From positions 1 through 61,415 of the forward strand of contig NZ_SRYG01000019.1 of NCBI RefSeq assembly GCF_004793885.1: a stretch of DNA of 61,415 nt. The letters run 5' to 3'. A program made the position numbers and the translations under genes. This DNA is from Dubosiella muris (GTDB lineage: Bacteria > Bacillota_I > Bacilli_A > Erysipelotrichales > Erysipelotrichaceae). Each line of letters begins with the position of its first letter. Within the stretch, counting starts at the first letter, position 1. This document shows, piece after piece, positions 41,663 to 49,277 of this stretch. The notes below the pieces were generated by a model. It was not told where the DNA came from and did no database searches. It saw nothing but the letters and a program-made list of their open reading frames with translations.

Positions 41663-41958
41663 ACAAGCTCCACGACCAGCACGGCCGCCGCCGCGCCAAT
41701 CGCGACGACAAGCAGACTGTGCCGCCGGTACGCCAGACCCGTCGCCACGATCGTACCCGCGATCGAAGCCGCCATATTGCCAGTCGCGTAAAACACGGCC
41801 GGAAACGTCATCGCCGACAGCACGACGTATGGCACATAAAACAAAAAGCTTTGCACCCGCCTATTCGTGATCTTCCTGCGAAAAATCAAAAACGGACTCA
41901 CCCGAATGACATACGTCGTCAGGGCCATCACCATCAAACCCGCAATCGCCATCTTCAT
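41659..41958 (-). CDS. azlD: AzlD branched-chain amino acid exporter subunit
   Basis: The 99-residue protein has about four hydrophobic helices and matches AzlD, the small partner of AzlC in branched-chain amino acid export. The stretch TYVIRVSPFLIFRRKITNRRVQ (about residues 15-36) is characteristic. The start could be 41958 or 41952 (AAAGGA is upstream of both). The reading frame starts about 98 nt before the azlC frame ends, an unusually long overlap for this pair. Confidence 0.85.
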   Translation of the reverse strand: MKMAIAGLMVMALTTYVIRVSPFLIFRRKITNRRVQSFLFYVPYVVLSAMTFPAVFYATGNMAASIAGTIVATGLAYRRHSLLVVAIGAAAAVLVVELV

Positions 41959-42670
41959 CCATCCTTTCCTGCTCGTCGATTGGCGCAATAAACGCCATCA
42001 AAGCGCTGATTCCCACCGTCACGACGATCACGCTCCAGCCATCGCTCAAAAACGAAAACCATGGCGCATAAAACAAAACGCAGCTGGCCAGTATCGAAAG
42101 CGCCACCGCCCAAAACACGTTTTTGTGGTCTTTCGCCGCCGGCACCACGATGGCGATGAACATGCCGTACAACGCGATGCCAAACGCGCTCGTGACACTG
42201 TCAGGCAGCACGGAACTGGCCACCGCGCCCGTATACGTTCCCAGCGTCCAGCCCAGCACGGGCAAAGCGATCAGCCCCATCATATACCAAAACGTCAACG
42301 CGCCTTTATGGCCCATCGAAACCGCGAAGATCTCGTCGGTTATCCCAAACGCGATGAGCAGCTTCTCCTTCCACGTCACTTTGGGATCCAGCTTTTGCGA
42401 CACGGAAAGCGCCATGAGAAAATACCGGGCGTTGATGATGAGCGTCGTCAAAAACAACTCGACGAGCGTGCCGCCGGCCGCCAGCAGCCGCACGCCCGCG
42501 AACTGTCCCGCGCTTGTCAGATTCGTCAGGGAAACGAGCACCGTCTCGCCAACGGGCCGGCCAAGCAAAACGCCCATCATGCCAAAGGCGATCGACACGG
42601 AAAAATAACCGAGCGCGACAGGCACGCCATCTTTCAGTCCCTGCCGAAACTGTCCTTTCCCGTCACGCAT
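41861..42670 (-). CDS. azlC: AzlC branched-chain amino acid exporter subunit
   Basis: The 269-residue protein has about seven membrane helices and the AzlC signature GYFSVSIAFGMMG (about residues 21-33) and NARYFLMALSVSQKL (about 79-93). AzlCD exports branched-chain amino acids and analogues. The last 30 or so residues are an acidic tail read from within azlD, which may be an extension after loss of the natural stop. The ATG at 42670 overlaps the serpin stop codon by 8 nt. Confidence 0.87.
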   Translation of the reverse strand: MRDGKGQFRQGLKDGVPVALGYFSVSIAFGMMGVLLGRPVGETVLVSLTNLTSAGQFAGVRLLAAGGTLVELFLTTLIINARYFLMALSVSQKLDPKVTWKEKLLIAFGITDEIFAVSMGHKGALTFWYMMGLIALPVLGWTLGTYTGAVASSVLPDSVTSAFGIALYGMFIAIVVPAAKDHKNVFWAVALSILASCVLFYAPWFSFLSDGWSVIVVTVGISALMAFIAPIDEQERMDEDGDCGFDGDGPDDVCHSGESVFDFSQEDHE

Positions 42671-43904
42671 CGAGCGAATACACCTGTCCGGCAAACAGCA
42701 GCGATCCATCCGCGCTTTCGATCGTGAACGCGAACGGCCGGTCCAGCGTGAAGTCGACTGGCTCCTCCTCGATCAAAGACGTCGCCTCGATCGACATGAC
42801 CGTGTAGGCGCCACCCTCGACACCCGACTCGTCCACTTTCACCCGCGCGCCATGCTCGACGCTGGAAAGAACCAGATCCTCGTCGCTCAACGGGGAGAAA
42901 TCCGCCTTTGACGCGTCGAACACATCCGTGATGCCAAGCGCTTCCCACGCGTCTTTCAACTGCATCGTGGCGGCCACGTCGAATTTTGGCAGCGACACGT
43001 TGACGATGCGCCGCTCCCCTTCGTCGCTTTTTCTCTCGCTCCATACCGCGTTTGGCGAATCCACCGGCTTGTACAGCCACATTCTCGCGCCGTCGTCCAT
43101 CGGCAGCGCGATTGCCTCGTACGCGTCCGTCTTCACGTATGGCACCGTCATTTGACCATGCATGAACTCGGCCTTTTCATCCGAACGGCCATGGAACGTC
43201 TCGTGCGTGTTTTGCGCCGCGTCGAACTTGCTGGTCCACGTGTTTTGATAATACAGCGTCGACACAAGGCCCAGCCGGGTCTGGTCGCTCCAGTTCACAT
43301 CGGCGACTTCCTTCTTCAACAAATCGCCCGTGTTTTCATTCATCCACGTGTGCAGCCGCTCGTTGAACGCGTCGCTGCCCATCTTTCCAATCATCGACGA
43401 GGCATGGAAATCCTCGGCCAGCGCTTTGAGCGTCGCCTCCTTGTATTGGAATCCTTCGTCGAGCCACAGCGAATTGGCCAGCCGGCTCGTCATCCGGCCA
43501 TCGTCGCTGTACGTCGCCAGCCACAAGGCGTTCACCTTCTTTTCCAGCGCGTCCGTGTCCTTCTGGTTGAGCACATCCAGGATCTGCGCCTGCGTTTGTC
43601 CGGCGCTCGTTTTTGCCAGCATGCCCATCGCCATGTACAAGTTGAGCGGCGAAATGACCCCGTTTTTCTCCTTTGCCAGCAGCGTCGACGTCATCTTTTC
43701 ATAAAACGGATCCATGTCGTCGGCGTACCCTTCGTACTGGTTCGCCAGTTCCTGCTTGTTTTCAGACCACGCGTCGATGTTGTCGTCCGAATACTTCACA
43801 GTCTTTGGCACCTGCGCCGTGTACTCGCGTCCCGAAGCCGCGCATCCGCAAAGCAGCGACAAGCACATCGCCAGCGCCATGCCATGTTGGTATCTTTTTT
43901 TCAT
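42663..43904 (-). CDS. Serpin-family protease inhibitor, predicted lipoprotein
   Basis: The 413-residue protein starts with a lipoprotein signal (MKKR, hydrophobic core, lipobox LCGC at about residues 17-20), so it should be anchored outside the membrane. The rest is a full serpin fold: NGVISPLNLYMAMGMLAKTSAG (about 82-103), NSLWLDEG, and the C-terminal RPFAFTIESADGSLLFAGQV (about 388-407). The hinge before the reactive loop reads VDESGVEGGAYTV, a partial match to the inhibitory hinge. Bacterial serpins typically block host or competitor proteases. AAGGAG sets the start. Confidence 0.92.
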   Translation of the reverse strand: MKKRYQHGMALAMCLSLLCGCAASGREYTAQVPKTVKYSDDNIDAWSENKQELANQYEGYADDMDPFYEKMTSTLLAKEKNGVISPLNLYMAMGMLAKTSAGQTQAQILDVLNQKDTDALEKKVNALWLATYSDDGRMTSRLANSLWLDEGFQYKEATLKALAEDFHASSMIGKMGSDAFNERLHTWMNENTGDLLKKEVADVNWSDQTRLGLVSTLYYQNTWTSKFDAAQNTHETFHGRSDEKAEFMHGQMTVPYVKTDAYEAIALPMDDGARMWLYKPVDSPNAVWSERKSDEGERRIVNVSLPKFDVAATMQLKDAWEALGITDVFDASKADFSPLSDEDLVLSSVEHGARVKVDESGVEGGAYTVMSIEATSLIEEEPVDFTLDRPFAFTIESADGSLLFAGQVYSLDA

Positions 43905-43967
43905 TCTCTTCTCCTTTTTTCCTTCCTTTTTAGAATAACGAAAACGCCGTCCAATCACAACAAAAAA

Positions 43968-43984
43968 CGCCGGACACGCCGACG
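43968..43984 (-). terminator. Terminator-like hairpin, copy 1
   Basis: CGTCGG CGTGT CCGGCG then T6 on the minus strand. Nearly identical to the hairpin at 44109-44125, with a similar GATAAATGA upstream. It has no intact gene before it. Confidence 0.7.
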
Positions 43985-44103
43985 TGTAAACGGTTCGATC
44001 CTCATTTATCCTTTTTTCGTGTCAACATCGCCTTCTTGTCGATGAGTTTTCCCTTCAACTTCTTTATATCACGTTACTTAAACAAGTTGAAGCTCCTCTC
44101 AAA

Positions 44104-44130
44104 AAAAACGCCGGACATGCCGACGTGTAA
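44104..44130 (-). terminator. Terminator of the sialic-acid operon
   Basis: CGTCGG CATGT CCGGCG followed by T8 on the minus strand, just after the nanR stop codon. Confidence 0.85.
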
Positions 44131-44144
44131 TTTTCAATTTTGCA

Positions 44145-44963
44145 TCATTTATCAATCGCCTTGCGCGTCTGCTCATGCAGTTTGAGCTTACGCGCCCGGT
44201 CCAGTTCCATAAAGCTCGTATACAACATGTCGATCAGCACGAGCAACGGAAACTGCGGGGAAATGAGATTGCCCCGGTCCATGTGCTTCAGCGATGGCAC
44301 GAAGATAATCTCGTCGCAATACGCCTTGTGGTGCTCGTCCGCGCTGGCCGTCACCAGCACCGTCGTCGCGCCCTTTCGCTTCGATTCCTGCAAAAAACCG
44401 ACGACCTCCCGGCTCGCGCCCGAAAGCGAAAAGCCAATCGCCAAATCGTCCTCCTGACGCATGACCGCCTGGATCATCATCATTTCCGAGTCGGTCAGCG
44501 CGTTGATGTCCACGCCTACACGTGTAAACCGGTGCGCCATTTCCATCGCCGCGTAGCCCGAGCTTCCCTTACCCGCCACATAGGTGCGCCGCGCCAGGGA
44601 AAGCATCTCCGTCACCCGGCTCATCTGGTCCTCGTCGATCAGAGAATAGCTTTTGTTCAGCAGGATCTCGTACGCCCGCAATACCGATTTCGAGCTTTGC
44701 GCCACCGTCTCGTACAGCTCCGACTGGTTCAGGGAGCTCTCATATAAATAAATGAACTCCCGATACCCCCGGAATCCGCACTTTTTCGCGAACCGGGACA
44801 ACGTCGCCTCCGAAATCGCCAGCCGCACGCTCATGCTTTTGGCGGAAAAATCGACGATTTGCCGATTGCTCAAAAAGAAATCCGCCACGCTTTTTTCCAG
44901 CTGCGTCAGCTTCTCGTACGCCGACTCGATTTTAGGAAGGACAGACTTGTACTGGTTATCCAT
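44145..44963 (-). CDS. nanR: RpiR-family regulator of the sialic-acid operon
   Basis: The 272-residue protein has an RpiR helix-turn-helix (about residues 1-75, with MSVRLAISEATLSRFAKKCGFRG) and a SIS domain (about 115-240). It is the last gene of the nan operon and overlaps nanK by 8 nt. RpiR-type NanR proteins sense N-acetylmannosamine-6-phosphate and repress nan genes. A likely operator GAAATAAGTTTC lies in the nanA promoter. Confidence 0.88.
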   Translation of the reverse strand: MDNQYKSVLPKIESAYEKLTQLEKSVADFFLSNRQIVDFSAKSMSVRLAISEATLSRFAKKCGFRGYREFIYLYESSLNQSELYETVAQSSKSVLRAYEILLNKSYSLIDEDQMSRVTEMLSLARRTYVAGKGSSGYAAMEMAHRFTRVGVDINALTDSEMMMIQAVMRQEDDLAIGFSLSGASREVVGFLQESKRKGATTVLVTASADEHHKAYCDEIIFVPSLKHMDRGNLISPQFPLLVLIDMLYTSFMELDRARKLKLHEQTRKAIDK

Positions 44964-45867
44964 GGTTCTCGCCGCCCAGTTCCGGGTGCTTATTCAAAAA
45001 ATGCACGAGCGCGCCCTGCATGCCCGCGTCGTTGGCGTGGCCCGCGAACGCGATCTTCGTGTTTTTGGCGATCAGCGGGATCGTATGCGCCGCAAACGCC
45101 CGTTCCAGACGATCCCGCATCTTTTCGCCCTGCGCCATGATGCCGCCGCCAAGCACGATTTTCTCCGGATTGAGCACAAAGCTAATCATCGCCATGCCCT
45201 GGCCCAGCACCTCGCACATGGTGTCGACCGCTGCGACGCAATCCGCATCGCCCGCATCCGCCAGCGCGAAGATCCGCTTGCCGTTCCATTCTTCCTCCGG
45301 TTCGCCTTTCCGATTCGCCACATCCCGGACCAGCGCCGTCGTCGCGCCCGCATCCTGAAACGGCACGCCGTCGATCGGGATGTATCCGACCTCGCACGCC
45401 GAAAAACACGAGCCGTTCAGCAGCTGCCCGTTTTCGATAAAGCAGCCGCCGATCCCCGTTCCGATCGTCAGCATGAGCATCGAGGAAGCTCCTTGGCCCG
45501 CGCCGCTTTTCGCCTCCGCCAGACCCGCGCAGTTCACGTCGTTTTCCACTTCCACCGGCAGACCCAGCGGCCGTTCAACGACTTCCTTGTAGTCGACGCC
45601 GATATATCCGGGAATCGCGTCCGAAGCGTGAATGATGCATCCTTTCTCGCTGTCCACGACGCCCGCCGACGAGATCGCCACCCCCGCGATGGCCGGATCC
45701 TTTTTGATCAGCGCTTCGACAAGCCCCTTCACTTTGCCAGCCAGCGCCACGCCGCCCAAATGCGCCTGGGTCGGCGTTTCCGTCTTTTCCACGATCGTGC
45801 CATCCGCACGCAAGATCCCGTATTTAATGGCCGTTCCGCCAATATCCACACACGCAAACGTATTCAT
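44956..45867 (-). CDS. nanK: ROK-family sugar kinase, probable N-acetylmannosamine kinase
   Basis: The 303-residue ROK kinase has the phosphate loop CVDIGGTAIKYGIL (about residues 6-19) and the sugar-binding ENDVNCAGLAEA (about 103-114). The usual ROK zinc motif (CxCGxxGC) is missing, and the GH pair is replaced by GY (EVGYIP), as in some Bacillota kinases. Context makes N-acetylmannosamine the likely substrate; a glucokinase role cannot be excluded. GGAGG precedes the ATG. Confidence 0.85.
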   Translation of the reverse strand: MNTFACVDIGGTAIKYGILRADGTIVEKTETPTQAHLGGVALAGKVKGLVEALIKKDPAIAGVAISSAGVVDSEKGCIIHASDAIPGYIGVDYKEVVERPLGLPVEVENDVNCAGLAEAKSGAGQGASSMLMLTIGTGIGGCFIENGQLLNGSCFSACEVGYIPIDGVPFQDAGATTALVRDVANRKGEPEEEWNGKRIFALADAGDADCVAAVDTMCEVLGQGMAMISFVLNPEKIVLGGGIMAQGEKMRDRLERAFAAHTIPLIAKNTKIAFAGHANDAGMQGALVHFLNKHPELGGENHG

Positions 45868-45924
45868 GATAAATCCTCCTTTATACGATGCAGAAAAGCA
45901 CCAGTACCCCGGTGCCGTTCTGTC

Positions 45925-46380
45925 TTATTGTTCAATTTTTACTTTAAAAATCGCTTTTTTGATTCGTTCCGGCTTTCCGTCGACCGCCACCGCCGTCCGG
46001 TGCGCGTCCTGCGGATCGCAAACGAGAAAGTCGCCCGGCGCCATGACGATACTCGCGTTTTTTCCACCATCCATCGAAACGAAGTCCGCGGCTTTCTCAT
46101 AGTCTTTAACAGCCATGTTGGTCAAAAAGTTCAAGTCGATTTGCTCGTCGCCTCGCAACGGCACATGCACGTCCAAATAGTCGCGATGCGCTTCCCAGAA
46201 ACGATCCTGCGGCGAAGTCGTTTCGTATTCCACGACGTTGACGAACAAATCGTCGCCGTCGATTTCATGTTTTCCCAATTCAAACGCCGCCAAATCGTGC
46301 GTCCGGGCAAAGTCGAGCGCCGCGCGGACGCCTTGGCTCAACGTCTCGTCGTTCTTGTGTTTGATTTGTCCAAAAATCAT
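45925..46380 (-). CDS. yhcH: YhcH/YjgK/YiaL family, probable sialic-acid anomerase
   Basis: The 151-residue protein belongs to the DUF386 cupin-like family. Metal-site marks are FWEAHRDYLDVHVPLRGDEQID (about residues 61-82) and PGDFLVCDPQDAHRT (about 119-133). Members in nan operons speed N-acetylneuraminate mutarotation. The ATG overlaps the symporter stop codon by 4 nt. Confidence 0.9.
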   Translation of the reverse strand: MIFGQIKHKNDETLSQGVRAALDFARTHDLAAFELGKHEIDGDDLFVNVVEYETTSPQDRFWEAHRDYLDVHVPLRGDEQIDLNFLTNMAVKDYEKAADFVSMDGGKNASIVMAPGDFLVCDPQDAHRTAVAVDGKPERIKKAIFKVKIEQ

Positions 46381-47939
46381 AACGTCGTTCCTTTTGCCGG
46401 TTTCACCAGTTTTTCCATGCGGGCAGACGCCTTTTCCTTTTTAAAGTCGGCGTACGTCGTGTACGGAAGCACTTCCAGCACTTTGTGCGTGAACTTCGTG
46501 TACAGCCAGCTGCATGGCAGCCCGACAAGAAGCGAGATCGCGATCGAAATCATCGAGTACGACCAAATCGAGATGTCCGTAAACTGGTACTTGATGACGA
46601 TCATGATGATCGACGCGGCGATAAAGCCCATGAACGCGCCAAACGTGTTGGCCGATTTGAAGAACACGCCCAGCACGAAGATGCCGACAAGAATACCGAG
46701 CACAAGTCCCATGAATCCGTTGAACCACTCGTAGGCGCTCGTCACGCCGCCGCTGGCCAGCAAAATGGCTACGGCGATGGCGAAAATGCCGACAAACAAC
46801 GACACGTACTGGCCGATTTTCGTTTGTTTTTCAAAGCTCATTTCCTTTTTCGAGATCCGCGACTGAATGTCCAGCGTCCACGAGGAAGCGACCGAGTTCA
46901 AACCGGTCGAAAGCGTCGACTGGCTAGCCGCGTAAATGGCTGCCAGCAGCAAGCCGGTAATGCCCACCGGCAGCTCGAAGGCGATATAGCTTGCGAAGAT
47001 CTGGTCCTGCGCGGCCGCTGGCGGCAGCGGATTTTGCTGGTAGAACACGTACAGTCCCGTACCAATCAAGTAGAACACCGTCGCCATGAAAATCGAAAGC
47101 AAGCCATTCGTGCGCATCATCTTGTTCAGCTTTTTCGTATCCGTCGTCGTCGTGAACCGCTGCACGATGTCCTGCGAGGACACGTAGGAGCCCATCGTGT
47201 TCAGACCCGCGCCAAAAATCAGCAGGAACACGGAGTCGCGCAGCAGGTTCGCGTCAAAGAGCGGCTGGTTTGGCGCCAGAAACTTTTGTTCCGACCAAAA
47301 CGAGTTGAACACCGCACCCAGACCTCCGTCGATGTGCGAAAGCAGGTACACGCAGCCAAACGTCACACCCACGATGAGCACGGCGCCTTGGATGAAGTCG
47401 GTCCAAAGCACCGATTTCAAACCGCCCGTGTACGAGTAGATGATCGCGATGACGCCCATGATCAAAATGAGGACGTTGACGTTGATGTTCGTCAGCGAGG
47501 AAAGCACCATGCAAGGCAGGTACATAATGATCGACATCCGGCCCACCTGGTAAATGATAAACATGATGGCGCCCAAAATACGAAGCGCCTTCGAGCCAAA
47601 CCGCAGCTCCAAATAATGGTAGGCGGTGTCGATGTTCAATTTGGCGTAAACCGGCAAAAAGAAACGAATCGTCAGCGGAATCGCGATCAGCATACCCAGC
47701 TGCGCGAACCACATGATCCACGTTCCGGCATACGAGTTGCCGGCCAGCGACAAAAACGAGATTGGCGACAACAGCGTCGCGAAAATCGAAACCGACGTCA
47801 CCCACCAAGGAATCGTTCCGTCTCCTTTGAAATATTCCTTGCCCTTCATGTCTTTTTTGGCAAAGAACAATCCAGCGACGAGAACCGCGCCCAGATAGAC
47901 GACCAGAATAATAAAATCAATAATCGTAAAACCTTGCAT
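46377..47939 (-). CDS. Sodium:solute symporter, probable sialic-acid transporter
   Basis: The 520-residue SSS-family protein has about 13 membrane helices. The LIMGVIAIIYSYTGGLKSVLWTDF segment (about residues 155-178) is the SSS signature. Placement between nanA and yhcH makes it the likely Na+-coupled sialic-acid importer (the SiaT/NanT type). AAGGAG 6 nt before 47939 sets the start. Confidence 0.9.
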   Translation of the reverse strand: MQGFTIIDFIILVVYLGAVLVAGLFFAKKDMKGKEYFKGDGTIPWWVTSVSIFATLLSPISFLSLAGNSYAGTWIMWFAQLGMLIAIPLTIRFFLPVYAKLNIDTAYHYLELRFGSKALRILGAIMFIIYQVGRMSIIMYLPCMVLSSLTNINVNVLILIMGVIAIIYSYTGGLKSVLWTDFIQGAVLIVGVTFGCVYLLSHIDGGLGAVFNSFWSEQKFLAPNQPLFDANLLRDSVFLLIFGAGLNTMGSYVSSQDIVQRFTTTTDTKKLNKMMRTNGLLSIFMATVFYLIGTGLYVFYQQNPLPPAAAQDQIFASYIAFELPVGITGLLLAAIYAASQSTLSTGLNSVASSWTLDIQSRISKKEMSFEKQTKIGQYVSLFVGIFAIAVAILLASGGVTSAYEWFNGFMGLVLGILVGIFVLGVFFKSANTFGAFMGFIAASIIMIVIKYQFTDISIWSYSMISIAISLLVGLPCSWLYTKFTHKVLEVLPYTTYADFKKEKASARMEKLVKPAKGTTL

Positions 47940-47962
47940 GAAATTCTCCTTCTCTTGTTTTT

Positions 47963-48880
47963 TTAGAGGTATTTTTTCTTCGCGGCGCAAATCATGTCAG
48001 CCGCCTCGTCCACGATGACCATGTCCGCCTCGCAAAGCGGCGCGAGCGGCGCTTTCACCGTTCCCAGCTCAAGCCCTTCGTTCTTTTTCAAAATGGCCTT
48101 GATGACCGCGTACATGTTGCCATGCGCCGAGCACATTTTATAAATGATCGAGTTGACGTCGTATTGAATGGCACGCGCCGTTTCCAAATCTTTGTTTTTG
48201 AGGCATTCGTCCATTTTCAAAAACAGTTCCGGCATCACGCCATACGTGCCGCCGATCCCGGCTTTGGCGCCCATCAGACGCCCCGAAATGAATTGTTCGT
48301 CCGGTCCGTTGAACACGATGTGATCCTCGCCGCCATCCGCGCAAAACATCTGGATGTCCTGCACCGGCATCGACGAGTTTTTCACGCCGATAACGCGCGG
48401 ATTTTTTCGCATTTCCGCATACAGTCCCGGCGTCAAGGCGACACCCGCGAGCTGTGGAATGTTGTAGATGATAAAGTCCGTGTTTGGCGCCGCGTCCGAA
48501 ATGTCGTTCCAGTATTTGGCGATGGCGTGCTCCGGCAGCTTGAAATAGATTGGCGGAATGGAAGCGATCGCGTCCACGCCAAGCGCCTCGGCATGACGCG
48601 CCAGCTCTTTCGACTCTTCCGTCGAGTTGCACGCCACATGGGCGATAACGGTCAACGACCCGTCGTTGGCTTTCATGACGTTTTCCAGCACCTTTTTGCG
48701 TTCCGGAACCGTCAGGTAAATGCACTCGCCGCTCGAACCGTTCACGTAAATGCCTTTCACGCCTTTGTCGATGAAATAGCGGGTCAGCGCCTGCACGCCG
48801 TTTTCGTCCACGTTGCCGTTCTCGTCCAGGCAAGCGTAAAACGCGGGAATAACTCCTTCATACTTTTCTAAATTTCTCAT
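47963..48880 (-). CDS. nanA: N-acetylneuraminate lyase (DapA/NanA family)
   Basis: The 305-residue TIM-barrel aldolase cleaves N-acetylneuraminate to N-acetylmannosamine and pyruvate. The GIYVNGSSGEC motif (about residues 43-53) binds pyruvate carboxylate. Catalytic Tyr is in IIYNIPQ (about 136-142) and the Schiff-base Lys in VIGVKNSSM (about 161-169). GGAG with a 6-nt spacing sets the start at 48880. It heads the five-gene operon; nanE is not in the window. Confidence 0.93.
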   Translation of the reverse strand: MRNLEKYEGVIPAFYACLDENGNVDENGVQALTRYFIDKGVKGIYVNGSSGECIYLTVPERKKVLENVMKANDGSLTVIAHVACNSTEESKELARHAEALGVDAIASIPPIYFKLPEHAIAKYWNDISDAAPNTDFIIYNIPQLAGVALTPGLYAEMRKNPRVIGVKNSSMPVQDIQMFCADGGEDHIVFNGPDEQFISGRLMGAKAGIGGTYGVMPELFLKMDECLKNKDLETARAIQYDVNSIIYKMCSAHGNMYAVIKAILKKNEGLELGTVKAPLAPLCEADMVIVDEAADMICAAKKKYL

Positions 48881-49277
48881 GTGTTTCTCCTTGTTTGTCT
48901 TTAAATAACGATATTGATGAATATTCAAAAATATAGATTTATTTTCTCTCGACAAGATTTTTCACTCGTCGAAGCTGATTCCAAGTATACAGAAAAAGAA
49001 ATAAGTTTCAAACATTTCCCATAAAACAGATTTTACTTTCAATATTTTTTGGTCCAACCATTCTTTCTTTTTAAAAAGTATCAATTTTTACGCAAAATGT
49101 AAGAGCTTTATGAATTTTCTTTCAGCAGAAAACGTTTTCATTGTCCGCTTCTTTCAACAAAATGTGCAAATTTCGGAATTTACGCCAAACAAGGTTTCCT
49201 TTTCGCGAATGCTGCGATTTGTATTTGAGAATGCATCGTGGTATCAATAAAGACGGAAAAAGATTTGGAGGAATACC
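48881..49277. promoter_or_regulatory. Intergenic control region between nanA and nrdA
   Basis: For nanA (minus) TTGAAA (49011-49006), a 16-bp spacer and TATACT (48989-48984). The spacer contains the palindrome GAAATAAGTTTC (48998-49009), a good RpiR operator candidate. Another palindrome, TGAATATTCA, lies at 48918-48927. AGAAAACGTTTTCA (49127-49140) matches the CcpA cre consensus except for its first base. For nrdA (plus) TTGTAT (49219-49224), a 17-bp spacer and TATCAA (49242-49247). I see no NrdR box. Confidence 0.55.
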
